In this document: positions 54,555-64,000 of the stretch, piece after piece
How positions within the stretch are numbered: position 1 is the stretch's first letter
Layout of the letters: each line of letters opens with the position of its first letter
Source of the DNA: Hahella sp.
GTDB lineage: Bacteria > Pseudomonadota > Gammaproteobacteria > Pseudomonadales > Oleiphilaceae
Assembly (NCBI GenBank): GCA_028280065.1
Contig: JANQMN010000099.1
Coordinates: forward strand, 31,541 to 95,540
Direction of reading: 5' to 3'
DNA length: 64,000 nucleotides
Translations under genes and position numbers: made by a program
Notes under the pieces: generated by a model
The model's database searches: none
Told to the model about the DNA's origin: nothing
Seen by the model: the letters and a program-made list of their open reading frames with translations, nothing else

Positions 54555-56999
54555 TTAGCTGCGAGGGTACTTCTTCAAGTTCCAGATACGCTCTACATAG
54601 TCTTCCATGGAGCGGTCGGAATTGAATTTACCCATGGTTGCCGTGTTGATGATCGCGCTCTTCGCCCAAGCTTTCTTGTCCCGGTACTTAGCATCCACCT
54701 TCAATTGCGCGTCGCTGTAAGCGCGGAAGTCGGCCAATACTTTGTAGCGGTCGCCATCATCCAAAATGCTGCGCTTGATGGAGGATAGTTCTCCCGGATG
54801 TCCAGGGGTAAAGAAGTCTGTGTCAAACCAGTCCAGGACTTCTTTGATTTCTGAATCATTGTGATAGACGGCTCTGGGGTCATAGCCTTTCTCATTCAGG
54901 GCTTTGACTTCATCGACCGTCAAACCGAAGATGAAGCAGTTTTCTTCACCCGCTTCTTCGGCAATCTCTATGTTTGCACCATCAAGCGTGCCTAAAGTCA
55001 GCGCACCGTTAAGGGCTAGCTTCATATTGCCGGTACCGGAAGCTTCTTTACCAGCGGTAGAAATCTGCTCAGAAACATCAGCGGCAGGAATCAGTTTTTC
55101 CGCCAAAGATACTCGATAGTTAGGCAGCATGATAACTTTAATCTTACCGCCAATGCTTGGGTCATTGTTGATCTTGTCGGCTACCTTGTTGATGGCGTAA
55201 ATAATATCTTTCGCCAAAGCGTAACCGGGAGCGGCTTTTGCTCCGAAAATAAACACTCTTGGCGCCATGTCATAGTCGGGATTCGCCAGGAGACGGCGAT
55301 ACAGCGCCATGATGTGGATCAGGTTAAGATGCTGCCGCTTGTACTCATGCAAACGTTTGATTTGAATATCGAAAATCGCATTCGGATCAACATCGACATC
55401 CACCAGCTTTTTGATTACCTTGGCCAGATCAACCTTATTTTGGTACTTGATTTCCATGTAAGCTTTTTGGAATTTGGCATTGGTCGCTAACTTGGCCAAC
55501 TTCTTCAGCTTGTACAGGTCCCTAGGCCATTCCTTATCAACATGCTCATCAATAAGCGCCGATAGTCTTGGGTTACAGGCCTTCAACCACCGACGTGGGG
55601 TTATGCCGTTAGTAACATTGATAAGCTTCTCTGGCCAGAGTTCGTTATATTCCGGGAATAGATCGCTCTTAACCAAATCCGAGTGGATCTGCGCTACACC
55701 GTTGACTTTATGCGAGCCGATGACAGACAGATTACCCATGCGAACCCGGCGTCCATGGCCTTCCTGAATGATAGAAAGCTTAGCTTTAATCTCGTCATTT
55801 CCAGGCCACTTTTTCTCAACTTCTTCGGTCAGGAAGCGATGGTTGATCTCGTATATGATTTCCAGATGACGTGGCAATACTTTTTCGAATAACCCGACAC
55901 TCCAGGTTTCTAGTGCTTCAGGCAGAAGAGTGTGGTTGGTGTAGGCAAAGGTATTGGTACAAACGTCCCAAGCGTCATCCCAGTTGAGGTCATGCAGATC
56001 CATCAGCACCCGCATGAGTTCAGGCACTGCCACCGCGGGGTGGGTGTCATTCAACTGAATGGCGATTAACTTGGTAAATTGACTGAAGTCTTTACCATGG
56101 GCGCGCGTGTAACGACGCATAATGTCAGCGATAGACGCTGCGGTGAAGAAATACTGCTGAATCAAGCGTAATTCTTTACCTGCTTCTGTTTCATCGTTTG
56201 GATAAAGAACCTTGGAAATGGTTTCTGCTTGGGCTTGTTCCAGTTGGGCGTCTACGTAACCGCCAGCGTTAAAAACATCCCAATCAAAGAAGTCGTTGGC
56301 GCGGCTTTCCCAGAGACGCAGTATGTTCACGTTAGAGCCAGCATAACCGACGATGGGAATATCCCAGGGAATTGCCTTAATAGTGCGGCCTGGGTGCCAG
56401 ATTTTCTTGTGTTTACCGTCTTCGTATTTAGTTTCTACATAACCGTAAAGCATGACGGTCTGGTTGGATTCCGGTCTGACAACTTCCCAAGGGTTGCCAT
56501 AATCCCGCCAGGAGTCCGGGCGCTCAATCTGGCGTCCGTCTCGGAAGGTTTGCTCGAACAGGCCATGTTCGTAGTGAATGCCATAGCCGACAGCCGGGTA
56601 GTTCAGGGTCGCCAGGGAATCCAGGAAGCAGGCTGCCAGACGGCCCAGACCGCCATTACCGAGCGCCATGTCGGGTTCTTCTTCCAATAAATCCGTTAAG
56701 TCTTGTCCGCATTCCGCCAACGCTTCTTTGGTGACATCGAACAACTCTAGATTATGCAGGTTGTTTGATAGCAAGCGGCCCATTAAAAATTCTAAAGATA
56801 GGTAATTCACCGCGCGGGTGTCGTGTTTTGAGTGGGTTTTCTGGGTTTCCGTCAATCCCGCCATGACGTATTCATTGACTGCGGCGGCGGTTGCTGTCCA
56901 CCAGGCTTTGGGGGATGCTTTCTCTTCATACGTGCCCAAACTGCCGCGTAGGTGTTGCAGGATCTTGTCTTTCAGTATCTTAGCAGTTACCTGTCCCAT
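54555..56999 (-). CDS. glgP: glycogen phosphorylase
   Basis: 814 residues, standard length. [13 protein letters not shown] and [20 protein letters not shown]-type glycine loop near the N-terminus; the PLP lysine in [37 protein letters not shown] is the family helix. Releases glucose-1-phosphate from glycogen. Single gene with its own terminator. Confidence 0.97.
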   Translation of the reverse strand: MGQVTAKILKDKILQHLRGSLGTYEEKASPKAWWTATAAAVNEYVMAGLTETQKTHSKHDTRAVNYLSLEFLMGRLLSNNLHNLELFDVTKEALAECGQDLTDLLEEEPDMALGNGGLGRLAACFLDSLATLNYPAVGYGIHYEHGLFEQTFRDGRQIERPDSWRDYGNPWEVVRPESNQTVMLYGYVETKYEDGKHKKIWHPGRTIKAIPWDIPIVGYAGSNVNILRLWESRANDFFDWDVFNAGGYVDAQLEQAQAETISKVLYPNDETEAGKELRLIQQYFFTAASIADIMRRYTRAHGKDFSQFTKLIAIQLNDTHPAVAVPELMRVLMDLHDLNWDDAWDVCTNTFAYTNHTLLPEALETWSVGLFEKVLPRHLEIIYEINHRFLTEEVEKKWPGNDEIKAKLSIIQEGHGRRVRMGNLSVIGSHKVNGVAQIHSDLVKSDLFPEYNELWPEKLINVTNGITPRRWLKACNPRLSALIDEHVDKEWPRDLYKLKKLAKLATNAKFQKAYMEIKYQNKVDLAKVIKKLVDVDVDPNAIFDIQIKRLHEYKRQHLNLIHIMALYRRLLANPDYDMAPRVFIFGAKAAPGYALAKDIIYAINKVADKINNDPSIGGKIKVIMLPNYRVSLAEKLIPAADVSEQISTAGKEASGTGNMKLALNGALTLGTLDGANIEIAEEAGEENCFIFGLTVDEVKALNEKGYDPRAVYHNDSEIKEVLDWFDTDFFTPGHPGELSSIKRSILDDGDRYKVLADFRAYSDAQLKVDAKYRDKKAWAKSAIINTATMGKFNSDRSMEDYVERIWNLKKYPRS

Positions 57000-57331
57000 C
57001 GATACATTACCTTCTAGTGCGTGTTAATTAGTAGTGTTTCTGATTAAAGATCGACACTTTCCAACATTGTTATCCGCTGGTCAACCGTTTAACTAGAAAC
57101 GCGTATTGTAAAAACTACTACATGGGGGTGGTTGAATTCTTGCGCAACATCAAGTCAAGAAAGCATAAAAATTAGTGTTTTTATTCTAATTATTTACATT
57201 TAGTTGGCTTGTTAATTGCCTCAAGGCGTTGATTTACTTATCGTAGCCGGGATAAATCCTTGGCCAATAATAGTAGACTAAATATGTATAATTACGTAAT
57301 TTTTAATCCGAATGCATTCAGTAAAAAACAG
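57000..57331. other. intergenic region between glgP and hypA
   Basis: 332 bases, AT-rich. Contains the palindrome AATTACGTAATT (57290-57301) and the glgP promoter by position. No clear terminator for the hypA operon is visible. Confidence 0.55.
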
Positions 57332-57676
57332 CTAGTCTACTACTTCGATTGAGGTGAGTTCCACATCCCTCCCGGAAATGATTTGCAGATCAAATTCATT
57401 ACATAAAGGACAGGGAGCATACAGTTCCTCCATTACCGTTTCGTGACCACACCGGCGGCAGCGGCCAATGCTGTCCACCGGCACGATAGTCAAGTCGGCT
57501 TGTTCCGCGCAAGTATTTTTCACTACTGAGTTAAAGCAAAAGCTTAGGGCTTCCGGTTCGACATGGGATAAACGTCCGATGGACACCGTGACTGTTTTGA
57601 CTTTGGCGAATGGAGCTTTGTCCCTTTGCGCCAGAATGATATCGAGAAGGTTTTGCGCAAGACTCAATTCGTGCAT
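57332..57676 (-). CDS. hypA: hydrogenase nickel-incorporation protein HypA
   Basis: 114 residues. Nickel site MHELSLAQNLL (MHE) and zinc motif CRRCGHE...CPLC. Delivers nickel into the hydrogenase large subunit. Overlaps hoxW by 13 bases, last gene of the operon. A full hyp set is not here, so hypBCDEF must lie elsewhere. Confidence 0.93.
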   Translation of the reverse strand: MHELSLAQNLLDIILAQRDKAPFAKVKTVTVSIGRLSHVEPEALSFCFNSVVKNTCAEQADLTIVPVDSIGRCRRCGHETVMEELYAPCPLCNEFDLQIISGRDVELTSIEVVD

Positions 57677-58194
57677 CGGGTTTTCTGTCGGTTGTCCTGT
57701 GCGTCTCGGGGTGGCGCCGTCCTGCCGCGACCACTATCGATATACCCCCAGTGTGACAACTGCTGCAGAAGAAAATCGCAGCTTGTCTTGAATCCCTCCC
57801 TGGCCTGTGCTGAAAGCCGCTCCTCGAACCGGTCGAATTCATAACCGCGAATGGCAAAAACATAGGCTTCTACATGTACGTCAAATATGCTTTCGGCTAA
57901 ATAGAGCAGCGCGCCCGGAGAGAGAGTGTGGGTACCGAAACTCGCCTGAGGTGCTGCCCTTACGGGAGACAATTGATAAGGTCCGGGTAACTCCAATGCC
58001 GCATCAACAAACAGGACTCTGCCGGCTTGTTGCATTAACAGGGCATCTTCGACGGCAAGCTGATAACCGATATGGACATCAACATTTTTCAGTTCCAATG
58101 CCTCTATATAGTTTGCACAAGCCGGACCCAACCCGTCGTCCTGGCGGCCGGGATTGCCGTAGCCCAAGACCAGAAGTGAACCGTCCTCAGACAT
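57664..58194 (-). CDS. hoxW: hydrogenase maturation protease HoxW
   Basis: About 176 residues from the ATG at 58194 (overlaps the hoxH stop: ATGTCTGA); the track start at 58218 gives eight more. LLVLGYGNPGRQDDGLGPAC is the protease signature with nickel-probing Glu/Asp residues; FVDAALELPGPY and GTHTLSPGALLYLAES follow. Clips the HoxH C-terminus after nickel insertion. Start choice uncertain. Confidence 0.9.
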   Translation of the reverse strand: MSEDGSLLVLGYGNPGRQDDGLGPACANYIEALELKNVDVHIGYQLAVEDALLMQQAGRVLFVDAALELPGPYQLSPVRAAPQASFGTHTLSPGALLYLAESIFDVHVEAYVFAIRGYEFDRFEERLSAQAREGFKTSCDFLLQQLSHWGYIDSGRGRTAPPRDAQDNRQKTRCTN

Positions 58195-59668
58195 CAGTCG
58201 GCGTGGAAGCTTGGCCATGGAGGTGCTGGCTGGCTTTGTCCAGCAAACCTCCGTCGGCGTTGTACAACTCTATCTGTAAAGGCATTTGGCCTAAGGCATG
58301 AGTCGCGCAAGAAAGGCACGGGTCGTAGGCCCTTACCGCAACTTCGACATGGTTCAGCAGGCCATCGGTAATCTTTTTCCGGCCGCTTAAAAATTTCTGC
58401 GCGACCTGGGTAATGGCTCTATTCATGCCGGTATTATTATGGGTTGTGGAAACGATTAAATTGCAGTAGGTCACCTGATCATTTTCATTGACTCGGTAGT
58501 GGTGGAATAAAGATCCCCTAGGAGCTTCGATTACGCCGATGCCTTCTTCCCTGCGCTCTCCCTGTAATCTGAGTTCGTGACCTTGCAGATCCGGGTCCTC
58601 TAGAAGTTCATGAATTTTTTCGACACAGTGCAGAACCTCGATCATCCGGGCCCAATGATAAGCGAGTGTCATATGATTGGGGTGGCCGCGATTGAAGGCG
58701 CGAAATTCGGTCAGTTCGTCATTTGCCAACGGCGTATCGATAAAGGCGACATTGTTCAGCCGGGACAGAGGACCCACCCGGTACCAACCGTCCAAGGCCC
58801 CGCGTTGCTTGATGAAGGGAAACTTCATGTACGACCAGGAGCGCACTTCTTCCATGATGTGCTGGTTGAATTGCTGAGTATCCACCTGATCAAAAATGAT
58901 CTGTCCGTTCGCATCCGTGGCACGCAGGTGACCGTGGTACAGGTCCATAGCGCCATCTTCGCGAACCAGCGACAGATGATTGGAACGGAAGTTGGCAAAA
59001 CCTTCCACATCGTCCTGGTGGGCCTGTGTGTAGTTGCGGGCGATTTCTACTGCGCCATGCGCCCATTTGGTCATTTGATCAATATCCTTTAACAGGATAT
59101 CGCGTTCTTCTATGCTAAGATTTTTATTTATTCCCCCCGGTATTGCACCGGTACCGTGAATTTTCTTGCCTGCAGTGTAACGAATCACTTCCTGGCCGAA
59201 TTTACGCATTAACACGCCTTGCCGCGCCAATTCCGGAAAGGCTTTGATCACACTGAAAATGTTACGTTTCCGAGCGTCCGCGCCAAAACCAAAGAGCAGA
59301 TCGGGGGAGGAAAGGTGGAAAAAATGCAACACATTGCTCTGCATGATTTGCCCGTAGTGCATCAATCGGCGCATCTTCTCCGCTGTCGGCGTTAATTGAT
59401 CGACGCCCATGATGATGTCCATTGCTTTTGCCGCCGCCAAATGATGACTCACCGGGCAAATGCCACAGAGCCGTTGCACGATAACCGGCACTTCCCAGAG
59501 CAGGCGGCCCTGAATGAAACGCTCGAAGCCGCGAAACTCGACAATGTGTAAACGCGCCTCGCTGACCTGGTCATTGCTATCCAGATGGATGGTGACTTTG
59601 CCATGGCCTTCCACGCGGGTTATCGGCTCGATTTCAACAATGCGGGTTTTTTGCGATTGCTCAGTCAT
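58187..59668 (-). CDS. hoxH: NAD-reducing [NiFe] hydrogenase large subunit HoxH
   Basis: 493 residues, GGGGAG ahead of the ATG. Nickel ligands in VQRLCGICPVSHHLAA (RxCGxCxxxH) and YDPCLSCATHALG (DPCxxCxxH), with cleavage by HoxW expected after the His-Ala of the second motif, leaving a ~37-residue tail (LGQMPLQIE...). Catalyses H2 splitting in the cytoplasm. Confidence 0.97.
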   Translation of the reverse strand: MTEQSQKTRIVEIEPITRVEGHGKVTIHLDSNDQVSEARLHIVEFRGFERFIQGRLLWEVPVIVQRLCGICPVSHHLAAAKAMDIIMGVDQLTPTAEKMRRLMHYGQIMQSNVLHFFHLSSPDLLFGFGADARKRNIFSVIKAFPELARQGVLMRKFGQEVIRYTAGKKIHGTGAIPGGINKNLSIEERDILLKDIDQMTKWAHGAVEIARNYTQAHQDDVEGFANFRSNHLSLVREDGAMDLYHGHLRATDANGQIIFDQVDTQQFNQHIMEEVRSWSYMKFPFIKQRGALDGWYRVGPLSRLNNVAFIDTPLANDELTEFRAFNRGHPNHMTLAYHWARMIEVLHCVEKIHELLEDPDLQGHELRLQGERREEGIGVIEAPRGSLFHHYRVNENDQVTYCNLIVSTTHNNTGMNRAITQVAQKFLSGRKKITDGLLNHVEVAVRAYDPCLSCATHALGQMPLQIELYNADGGLLDKASQHLHGQASTPTDV

Positions 59669-59679
59669 CTCCCCTCACC

Positions 59680-60240
59680 TCAGTCATAGTTGATGGTTTC
59701 GTAATTAAGTTCGGGCACTTTCCCTTGCAGCAGGGAAGAAAGCACGGTCCAGAGAATTTCCCCGGAAGGCGGGCATCCGGGAATCTGATAATCGATTTTT
59801 ACCACATCGACACAGGTATAAACCTTGTCCAGAAGCAGTGGCAACGAGGGATCGTTGGGGATCTCCTGTCTCGGGTTATACACCTTGTCGCTGCTGTTAT
59901 AAGCGGTTTCCAGGCATTCTCTGAGGGGGTCGTCGGAATGCATGATGGCATTGCGCATCACCGGTAAGCCGCCCATGATGGCGCATTGTCCGATGGCCAC
60001 CAGTACGTCGCAGTATTTGCGGAAATCCTGGAGCACATGGACATTATCCTCGTTACAGCATCCGCCTTCGATCAGGCCGATATCACAACGCCGGGTAAAT
60101 TTCTTGAAATCTGTGAGCGGCGAGCGGTCGAACTCGACATGCTTCAATAGCTCGATAACCCTTTCGTCCATATCCAACAGCGACATATGGCAGCCGAAGC
60201 AGCCTGCAAGAGAGACAGTCGCAACCCGTTTTTTTCTCAT
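59680..60240 (-). CDS. hoxY: NAD-reducing hydrogenase small subunit HoxY
   Basis: 186 residues. Proximal [4Fe-4S] ligands in LAGCFGCHMSLL, GGCCNEDNVHV, AIGQCAIMGGLPV and IPGCPPSGEIL. No Tat signal, as expected for a cytoplasmic group 3d enzyme. Its ATG overlaps the hoxU stop by 4 bases. Confidence 0.97.
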   Translation of the reverse strand: MRKKRVATVSLAGCFGCHMSLLDMDERVIELLKHVEFDRSPLTDFKKFTRRCDIGLIEGGCCNEDNVHVLQDFRKYCDVLVAIGQCAIMGGLPVMRNAIMHSDDPLRECLETAYNSSDKVYNPRQEIPNDPSLPLLLDKVYTCVDVVKIDYQIPGCPPSGEILWTVLSSLLQGKVPELNYETINYD

Positions 60241-61010
60241 GGCTTAACCTCCTGATCCGAACCGGCAGGTCCGCTTATATCGGTCGTCGGAATGCGTTTC
60301 GATTCGATCTCCCAGCCGATGGGATGCCGGTCGAACTGGCGATCTCCCACAGGATTAAAGAAACCTTCTTTTTTTCGAATAATGCAGCCGACCGGGCATA
60401 CGTCCAGAGACATCGCATAATCGTCGATATCGGCGTCTGTCGCCGCTAAATTAGCGCCATTCACGCCAATGTGTTTATCAATTCCGCGACCGATGTATTC
60501 GAAAACATTTTTGCCGTCAACATCTCTGGATGCGCGTATGCAGCGTCCACAGAGAATGCAGCGATTGTTATCCAGTGCGATGTCGGGGTGGGAGGCATCA
60601 ACCGGCCGCACCGGCTGTAAATAGGGGTATTTGGTGGCTTGGGATATGCCCAACCGATAAGCCATGGCTTGAAGTTCGCAGCGTCCGCTGGCTTCGCAGA
60701 TCGGACACAGATGGTTACCCTCATGAAACAGCATACGCACAAGATCTTTCCGGTAGCTGTGAATCTCCCGGGTTTCGTGTTCCACCTGTAGATCCGGTTC
60801 CGCCGGCTGGGTACAGGCGGCAACGGTACGGCCGTTGACTTTCACCGTGCAGATCCGGCAACTTCCTTGCGGGACCAGTCCCTCAACATCACACAAACGC
60901 GGAATGTAACCCCCCGCTTCGTCGCAGGCATCCATAATCGTTTGACCCGGAACAGCCTGGACAGCTTCGCCGTCTACGTAGATCGTAAAGGTTTTGGCTT
61001 TGGTCGTCAT
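60237..61010 (-). CDS. hoxU: diaphorase small subunit HoxU
   Basis: 257 residues from the ATG giving MTTKAKTFTIYVDG (a ribosome site GGCGGAG is upstream; the track start 61079 lies inside hoxF). Ferredoxin-type [2Fe-2S] CDVEGLVPQGSCRICTVKV, then NuoG-like C-motif NHLCPICEASGRCELQ and [4Fe-4S] NRCILCGRCIRASRD, VCPVGC. Passes electrons between HoxY and HoxF. Confidence 0.95.
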   Translation of the reverse strand: MTTKAKTFTIYVDGEAVQAVPGQTIMDACDEAGGYIPRLCDVEGLVPQGSCRICTVKVNGRTVAACTQPAEPDLQVEHETREIHSYRKDLVRMLFHEGNHLCPICEASGRCELQAMAYRLGISQATKYPYLQPVRPVDASHPDIALDNNRCILCGRCIRASRDVDGKNVFEYIGRGIDKHIGVNGANLAATDADIDDYAMSLDVCPVGCIIRKKEGFFNPVGDRQFDRHPIGWEIESKRIPTTDISGPAGSDQEVKP

Positions 61011-61059
61011 TTTGTTAACTCCGCCATTGTTGGCTGAATATTGTTGTGGGTCGGGCCGG

Positions 61060-62895
61060 TTATTTACCCCCGGTTTCATAGGCTGGGTCGTAAATCAACG
61101 ACCGCCGCTTCGCGATAATACGGGCTTCATCCAAAGCATCCTGAATATTGAATCCGGCCTGCAAACCAACGCCGTTCGCTTTCACCATCGCGGCGTACAC
61201 CAAGGGAAAGTTTGCCATGGTGGATAACACCGGATTTGGTGAGGTATGTCCGAGACCGCAACGGCTGGTGGCAATGATGGTTTTGCCGAGTTCCTTCAGG
61301 TAATCGAGGTCCGACGGCTCGCCCAAACCATTGCGAATTTTGTCCAGCGCCTGTTGCATAAACACATTCCCGACACGGCAAGGGGTGCAATATCCGCAGC
61401 TTTCTTCGATAAAGAAATCCATGTAGTAAGAGGTGATATCAAGAATGTTGCGATGGCTGGCGAAGGTGATAACAGCCCCGGCCGTGGGGAGGTCTTCGAA
61501 ACAGATGCGTCGCTTAAACTCGTCCCGATTGATCATCTGGCCGCTAGCGCCCCCGATGTTCACGGCCGAAGCCTGTTTACTTCCCGCGTTCTGCAGTACA
61601 TCAACTAACGGTGTGCCGAACTCAACTTCATAGGTACCCGGCTGGGTGCAATCGCCGCAGACGCTGAGGAGTTTGGTGCCGGTGCTTTGCTGGGTGCCGA
61701 ATCCGCAAAACCAGCGGCTGCCTTCCGCCAGGATACGAGGCACGCAACACAGGGTTTCGACATTATTGACCACCGTCGGAAAGCCGAAGTAGCCGGCCTG
61801 CACCGGGAACGGCGGGCGGTTTTTCGGCTCGCCGCGACGGCCCTCGCAAGAACTGATCAGCGAACTTTCCTCACCGCAGATGTATGCCCCGGCGCCCAGT
61901 TGAATCCGAATATCGAAATGGAAATCCTTGCCGAGAATATTGCTTCCCAAAAGACCGCGTTTTCGGCGCCGTTTCAGAATATCTTCCAGGTATCGATGTA
62001 AGTAACGGTATTCGGCACGGAGATACAGGATGCCGTGTTCGGCGCCGACGGCATGCGCGGCAATGGTCATTCCTTCGAATAGCAAATGAGCCCGTTCCGT
62101 CAATAACACCCGATCTTTAAAAGTGCCCGGCTCGCCTTCGTCCGCATTGCAAATGATATAACGCCGGGTGGCGGCTGTTTGGGCGGCAAACTCCCACTTT
62201 TTACCGGTCGGGAAGCCTGCGCCGCCCCGACCGCGTAAACCGGCGTCCCGCAGTATGGCCCGGACGGCAGCCGGGGCCAGGGATAGGGCATTTTCCAATC
62301 CCGCTTCTTTCGGAATCTTGCCCAGCAAAACTTTATCTGTCTGGCGGATATAGTTGTTCACCATACTGCGAATCAGATGATGACTGTTGTTGCCGTCACC
62401 ATAGCGTGTTACTAGTTTGGTAGCGTCTGATTCGGTGCGTAGTTTACGCAGCAATGTTCGAAATTTGCTCGGCGTCAGGCGGGTAAAAACCTGATAGTTG
62501 ATCAGAGCCGCCGGCGCTTGGTCACACATACCGATGCAGGGTGTGGAATCCAGGGAGAAACGGCCGTCTTCGGTGGTTTGGCCAAGTTGGATTCCCAAAA
62601 ATTCCTCGGCTGTTTCCACCAGGTCCTTAAATCCCTCGTGGCGGTCGATGATATCGTCACACAAACGAATGGTAATTGCGCCCTTGGGCTCCTGGGAAAA
62701 GAACGCGTAAAATGTGACAACGCCTTCGACCTCCACGCGATAGCTGCCAATCAACTCTGCGATCAGCTCCATTGCTTCGCTGTCGATGCACTGCAACTGG
62801 TCCTGTACTTCATGCAGAATATCCAGCATGCGCGCCTTGTCATTATTGGCTCGAAGACAGGCTTTGCGGATAATTTTTTCATTGGCCGGTTGCAT
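61060..62895 (-). CDS. hoxF: diaphorase large subunit HoxF (with NuoE-like N-domain)
   Basis: 611 residues from ATG 62895, with GCGAGGG upstream; the track uses a GTG at 62925 which sits at the edge of an inverted repeat. N-terminal ~1-165 NuoE-like [2Fe-2S] domain (IRLCDDII, DSTPCIGMCDQAP). Then NuoF-like NAD/FMN part (GLRGRGGAGFPTGKKWEFAA, GAYICGEESSLISSCEG) and [4Fe-4S] EESCGYCTPCRVG with TSRCGLGHTSPNP. Size and fusion match Ralstonia-type soluble hydrogenase rather than the cyanobacterial split HoxE/HoxF. Reduces NAD+. Confidence 0.95.
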   Translation of the reverse strand: MQPANEKIIRKACLRANNDKARMLDILHEVQDQLQCIDSEAMELIAELIGSYRVEVEGVVTFYAFFSQEPKGAITIRLCDDIIDRHEGFKDLVETAEEFLGIQLGQTTEDGRFSLDSTPCIGMCDQAPAALINYQVFTRLTPSKFRTLLRKLRTESDATKLVTRYGDGNNSHHLIRSMVNNYIRQTDKVLLGKIPKEAGLENALSLAPAAVRAILRDAGLRGRGGAGFPTGKKWEFAAQTAATRRYIICNADEGEPGTFKDRVLLTERAHLLFEGMTIAAHAVGAEHGILYLRAEYRYLHRYLEDILKRRRKRGLLGSNILGKDFHFDIRIQLGAGAYICGEESSLISSCEGRRGEPKNRPPFPVQAGYFGFPTVVNNVETLCCVPRILAEGSRWFCGFGTQQSTGTKLLSVCGDCTQPGTYEVEFGTPLVDVLQNAGSKQASAVNIGGASGQMINRDEFKRRICFEDLPTAGAVITFASHRNILDITSYYMDFFIEESCGYCTPCRVGNVFMQQALDKIRNGLGEPSDLDYLKELGKTIIATSRCGLGHTSPNPVLSTMANFPLVYAAMVKANGVGLQAGFNIQDALDEARIIAKRRSLIYDPAYETGGK

Positions 62896-62928
62896 AGGAT
62901 GTACCCTCGCGTATTCGTTTTCCACCCT

Positions 62929-62950
62929 GAAACGCCATTCATGGCGTTTC
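62929..62950 (-). promoter_or_regulatory. 10-bp perfect inverted repeat ahead of hoxF
   Basis: GAAACGCCAT-tc-ATGGCGTTTC, 33 bases upstream of the hoxF ATG. Either an operator or a hairpin in the 5' leader. A second stem ACTAAAAA-ccgtga-TTTTTAGT lies at 62962-62983, and a tandem duplication of ATGGCGTAAGCGATCA (62998-63013 and 63014-63029, one or two differences) a little further up. Confidence 0.65.
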
Positions 62951-63101
62951 GCGGAGTCGAGACTAAAAACCGTGATTTTTAGTTACTCGCACAATCTATG
63001 GCGTAAGCGATCAATGGCGTAGGCGATCGATTTAGATGGCGCTCGCTTGTGCCAAGCTAGAGCAATACAGAATCATCCGTTTCTGAACTGACACTAGGCA
63101 T

Positions 63102-63524
63102 TCATTCTACATAAAGCTTTTCCCGTCCGTAGCGAAGTTCAAGTGCTTGGCGCTCCGCTATGGGCAATCCGTTGACGACTAGGCCGTAGGAATGATCGAT
63201 CATTCGGGCAACTTCTCCGGAAGGAATGCTGTCATCCAGAATCACCGTATTCCAATGCCGCTTGTTCATGTGATAACCGGGTATTACCGCCGGAAAAATG
63301 TCCCGCAAGGCCAGCGCCTGGTCAGGATCGCATTTGAGGTTCATGGTGGCCGTACCGGCCTTTACGCCTAGCGCTTTCAAGGCGTTTTCGTCCGAACCCG
63401 CCACCCCCAAGGTGGCGAACATTTTGTGTCTTACCTTGAAGACCGCGACATCAGGTCCGAAAGGATAGTCTTTTATTGCTTCCGGTTTTTCCAACAAGTG
63501 CTTTTCCGCTGCCTGGTAATCCAT
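63102..63524 (-). CDS. MmcQ/YjbR-family protein
   Basis: 140 residues from the ATG giving MDYQAAEKHLLEKPEA (the track TTG is two codons earlier and overlaps the previous stop). Family motifs FKVRHKMFATLG, MNLKCDPDQALAL, GYHMNKRHWNTVILDDSIP. Members have a CyaY-like fold and are sometimes called DNA-binding. Coupled tightly to the upstream GGDEF gene. Confidence 0.9.
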   Translation of the reverse strand: MDYQAAEKHLLEKPEAIKDYPFGPDVAVFKVRHKMFATLGVAGSDENALKALGVKAGTATMNLKCDPDQALALRDIFPAVIPGYHMNKRHWNTVILDDSIPSGEVARMIDHSYGLVVNGLPIAERQALELRYGREKLYVE

Positions 63525-63526
63525 CG

Positions 63527-64000
63527 TCAACTCTTTTTCTCCGCCTTATCGTTGTCCGTTAAGATAGACCACACCACCCGGTTTCTACCAGCTTGCTTGG
63601 CGGCGTAAAGCGCATTGTCCACTTGCTCCAAAAGACGTTTTGGATCGCGGACCCTGTCGGGTTGCGCGGTCGCTCCGCCGATACTGATGGTGAGGTTGAT
63701 CGGAGTTTGCAGGCTCCAGGTAACCGTTTTCGCTACCTCTGAACGTAACTGTTCCGCCAATACCTCCGCTTCGTTCTGCTCTACTCCGGGAAGAACGATA
63801 CCGAACTCTTCGCCGCCATAGCGGGCGATAATATCGGTGGAGCGTTGCAGATGCTTTTGCATGGCCTTGGCTGTGTTTACCAGGCAATGATCGCCGATCA
63901 GGTGACCGTAAGTATCGTTGATCTGTTTGAAATGATCGATATCCACCAAGAGCAGGCTCAAGGGATACTTAACACGGTTGGCCCGGGACAGTTCCATTGG
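63527..64000 (-). CDS. diguanylate cyclase GGDEF domain, 5' end outside the window
   Basis: 157 residues visible; the frame is open to the window edge, so Met at 63997 is probably internal. LLLVDIDHFKQINDTYGHLIG, active site ARYGGEEFGIVLPG, ISIGGATAQ and DNALYAAKQAGRNRVV. Synthesises c-di-GMP. Second GGDEF protein in the window; sensory part not visible. Confidence 0.92.
   Translation of the reverse strand, partial: PMELSRANRVKYPLSLLLVDIDHFKQINDTYGHLIGDHCLVNTAKAMQKHLQRSTDIIARYGGEEFGIVLPGVEQNEAEVLAEQLRSEVAKTVTWSLQTPINLTISIGGATAQPDRVRDPKRLLEQVDNALYAAKQAGRNRVVWSILTDNDKAEKKS

Noticed and set aside
58610-59092. 160-codon plus ORF inside hoxH
   Set aside because: Antisense shadow of hoxH.
1-64000. 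CRISPR arrays, tRNA or rRNA genes
   Set aside because: No regularly spaced direct repeats and no cloverleaf or rRNA core were recognised.

Overview
The window reads as a chromosome segment of a marine- or aquatic-type gammaproteobacterium, of the broad Oceanospirillales/Cellvibrionales kind. The evidence is gene content: CrbR/ErdR-type regulator beside acs, O2-independent ubiquinone genes ubiT/ubiU/ubiV with an Fnr/Anr box, modABC, a SiaBCD-type c-di-GMP module, YheT, AcuI/YhdH, and integron-type attC sites. No rRNA, tRNA, CRISPR array or phage block was recognised, and the species cannot be named from this.

Layout. (1) 0.2-13.6 kb: a 3,573-residue secreted multi-domain repeat protein ending in a choice-of-anchor U region, a small lipoprotein gene that looks cut short, and a secreted DUF4214 protein. 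(2) 13.7-20.4 kb: rsgA, a small membrane protein, a LuxR-type response regulator beside acetyl-CoA synthetase, and a chalcone-isomerase-like/TonB fusion. (3) 20.4-26.3 kb: accessory island with a DUF1778/GNAT toxin-antitoxin pair, four attC-like sites in one orientation with no integrase (a CALIN-type array) carrying small membrane-protein genes and a reversed ccdAB cassette, an IS4-family element with an 11-bp target duplication and a broken transposase, and a histidine phosphatase with a partial duplicate 5 kb away. (4) 26.5-33.4 kb: a membrane-anchored FHA-like protein, then siaB-siaC-siaD divergent from a 1,136-residue beta-propeller/Y_Y_Y/PP2C protein that probably stands in for SiaA. (5) 33.4-38.8 kb: alpha/beta hydrolase divergent from a TetR regulator across twin operators, a run of small enzymes, a frameshifted GNAT gene, and a RAYT-type transposase between mirrored hairpin clusters. 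(6) 38.8-54.5 kb: TRIC-type membrane protein, membrane C13 peptidase, yeast-type cytosine deaminase, ubiT/ubiUV, GST, YheT, AcuI, M20 peptidase, DUF3429, modABC, GalT-like nucleotidyltransferase and an EF-hand-like protein. (7) 54.5-64 kb: glycogen phosphorylase and the NAD-reducing [NiFe] hydrogenase operon hoxFUYHW-hypA, then a YjbR protein and a diguanylate cyclase cut by the window edge.

How it fits together. Hydrogenase, Fnr-boxed anaerobic ubiquinone synthesis, molybdate uptake, glycogen breakdown and acetate activation suggest a facultative, metabolically flexible bacterium. The Sia module and two GGDEF proteins point to c-di-GMP control of surface or aggregate life, which the giant secreted repeat protein could serve. 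Two parts of the window (20-26 kb and 36-38.5 kb) are rich in mobile DNA and decayed genes, and they share an 80-bp dispersed repeat.
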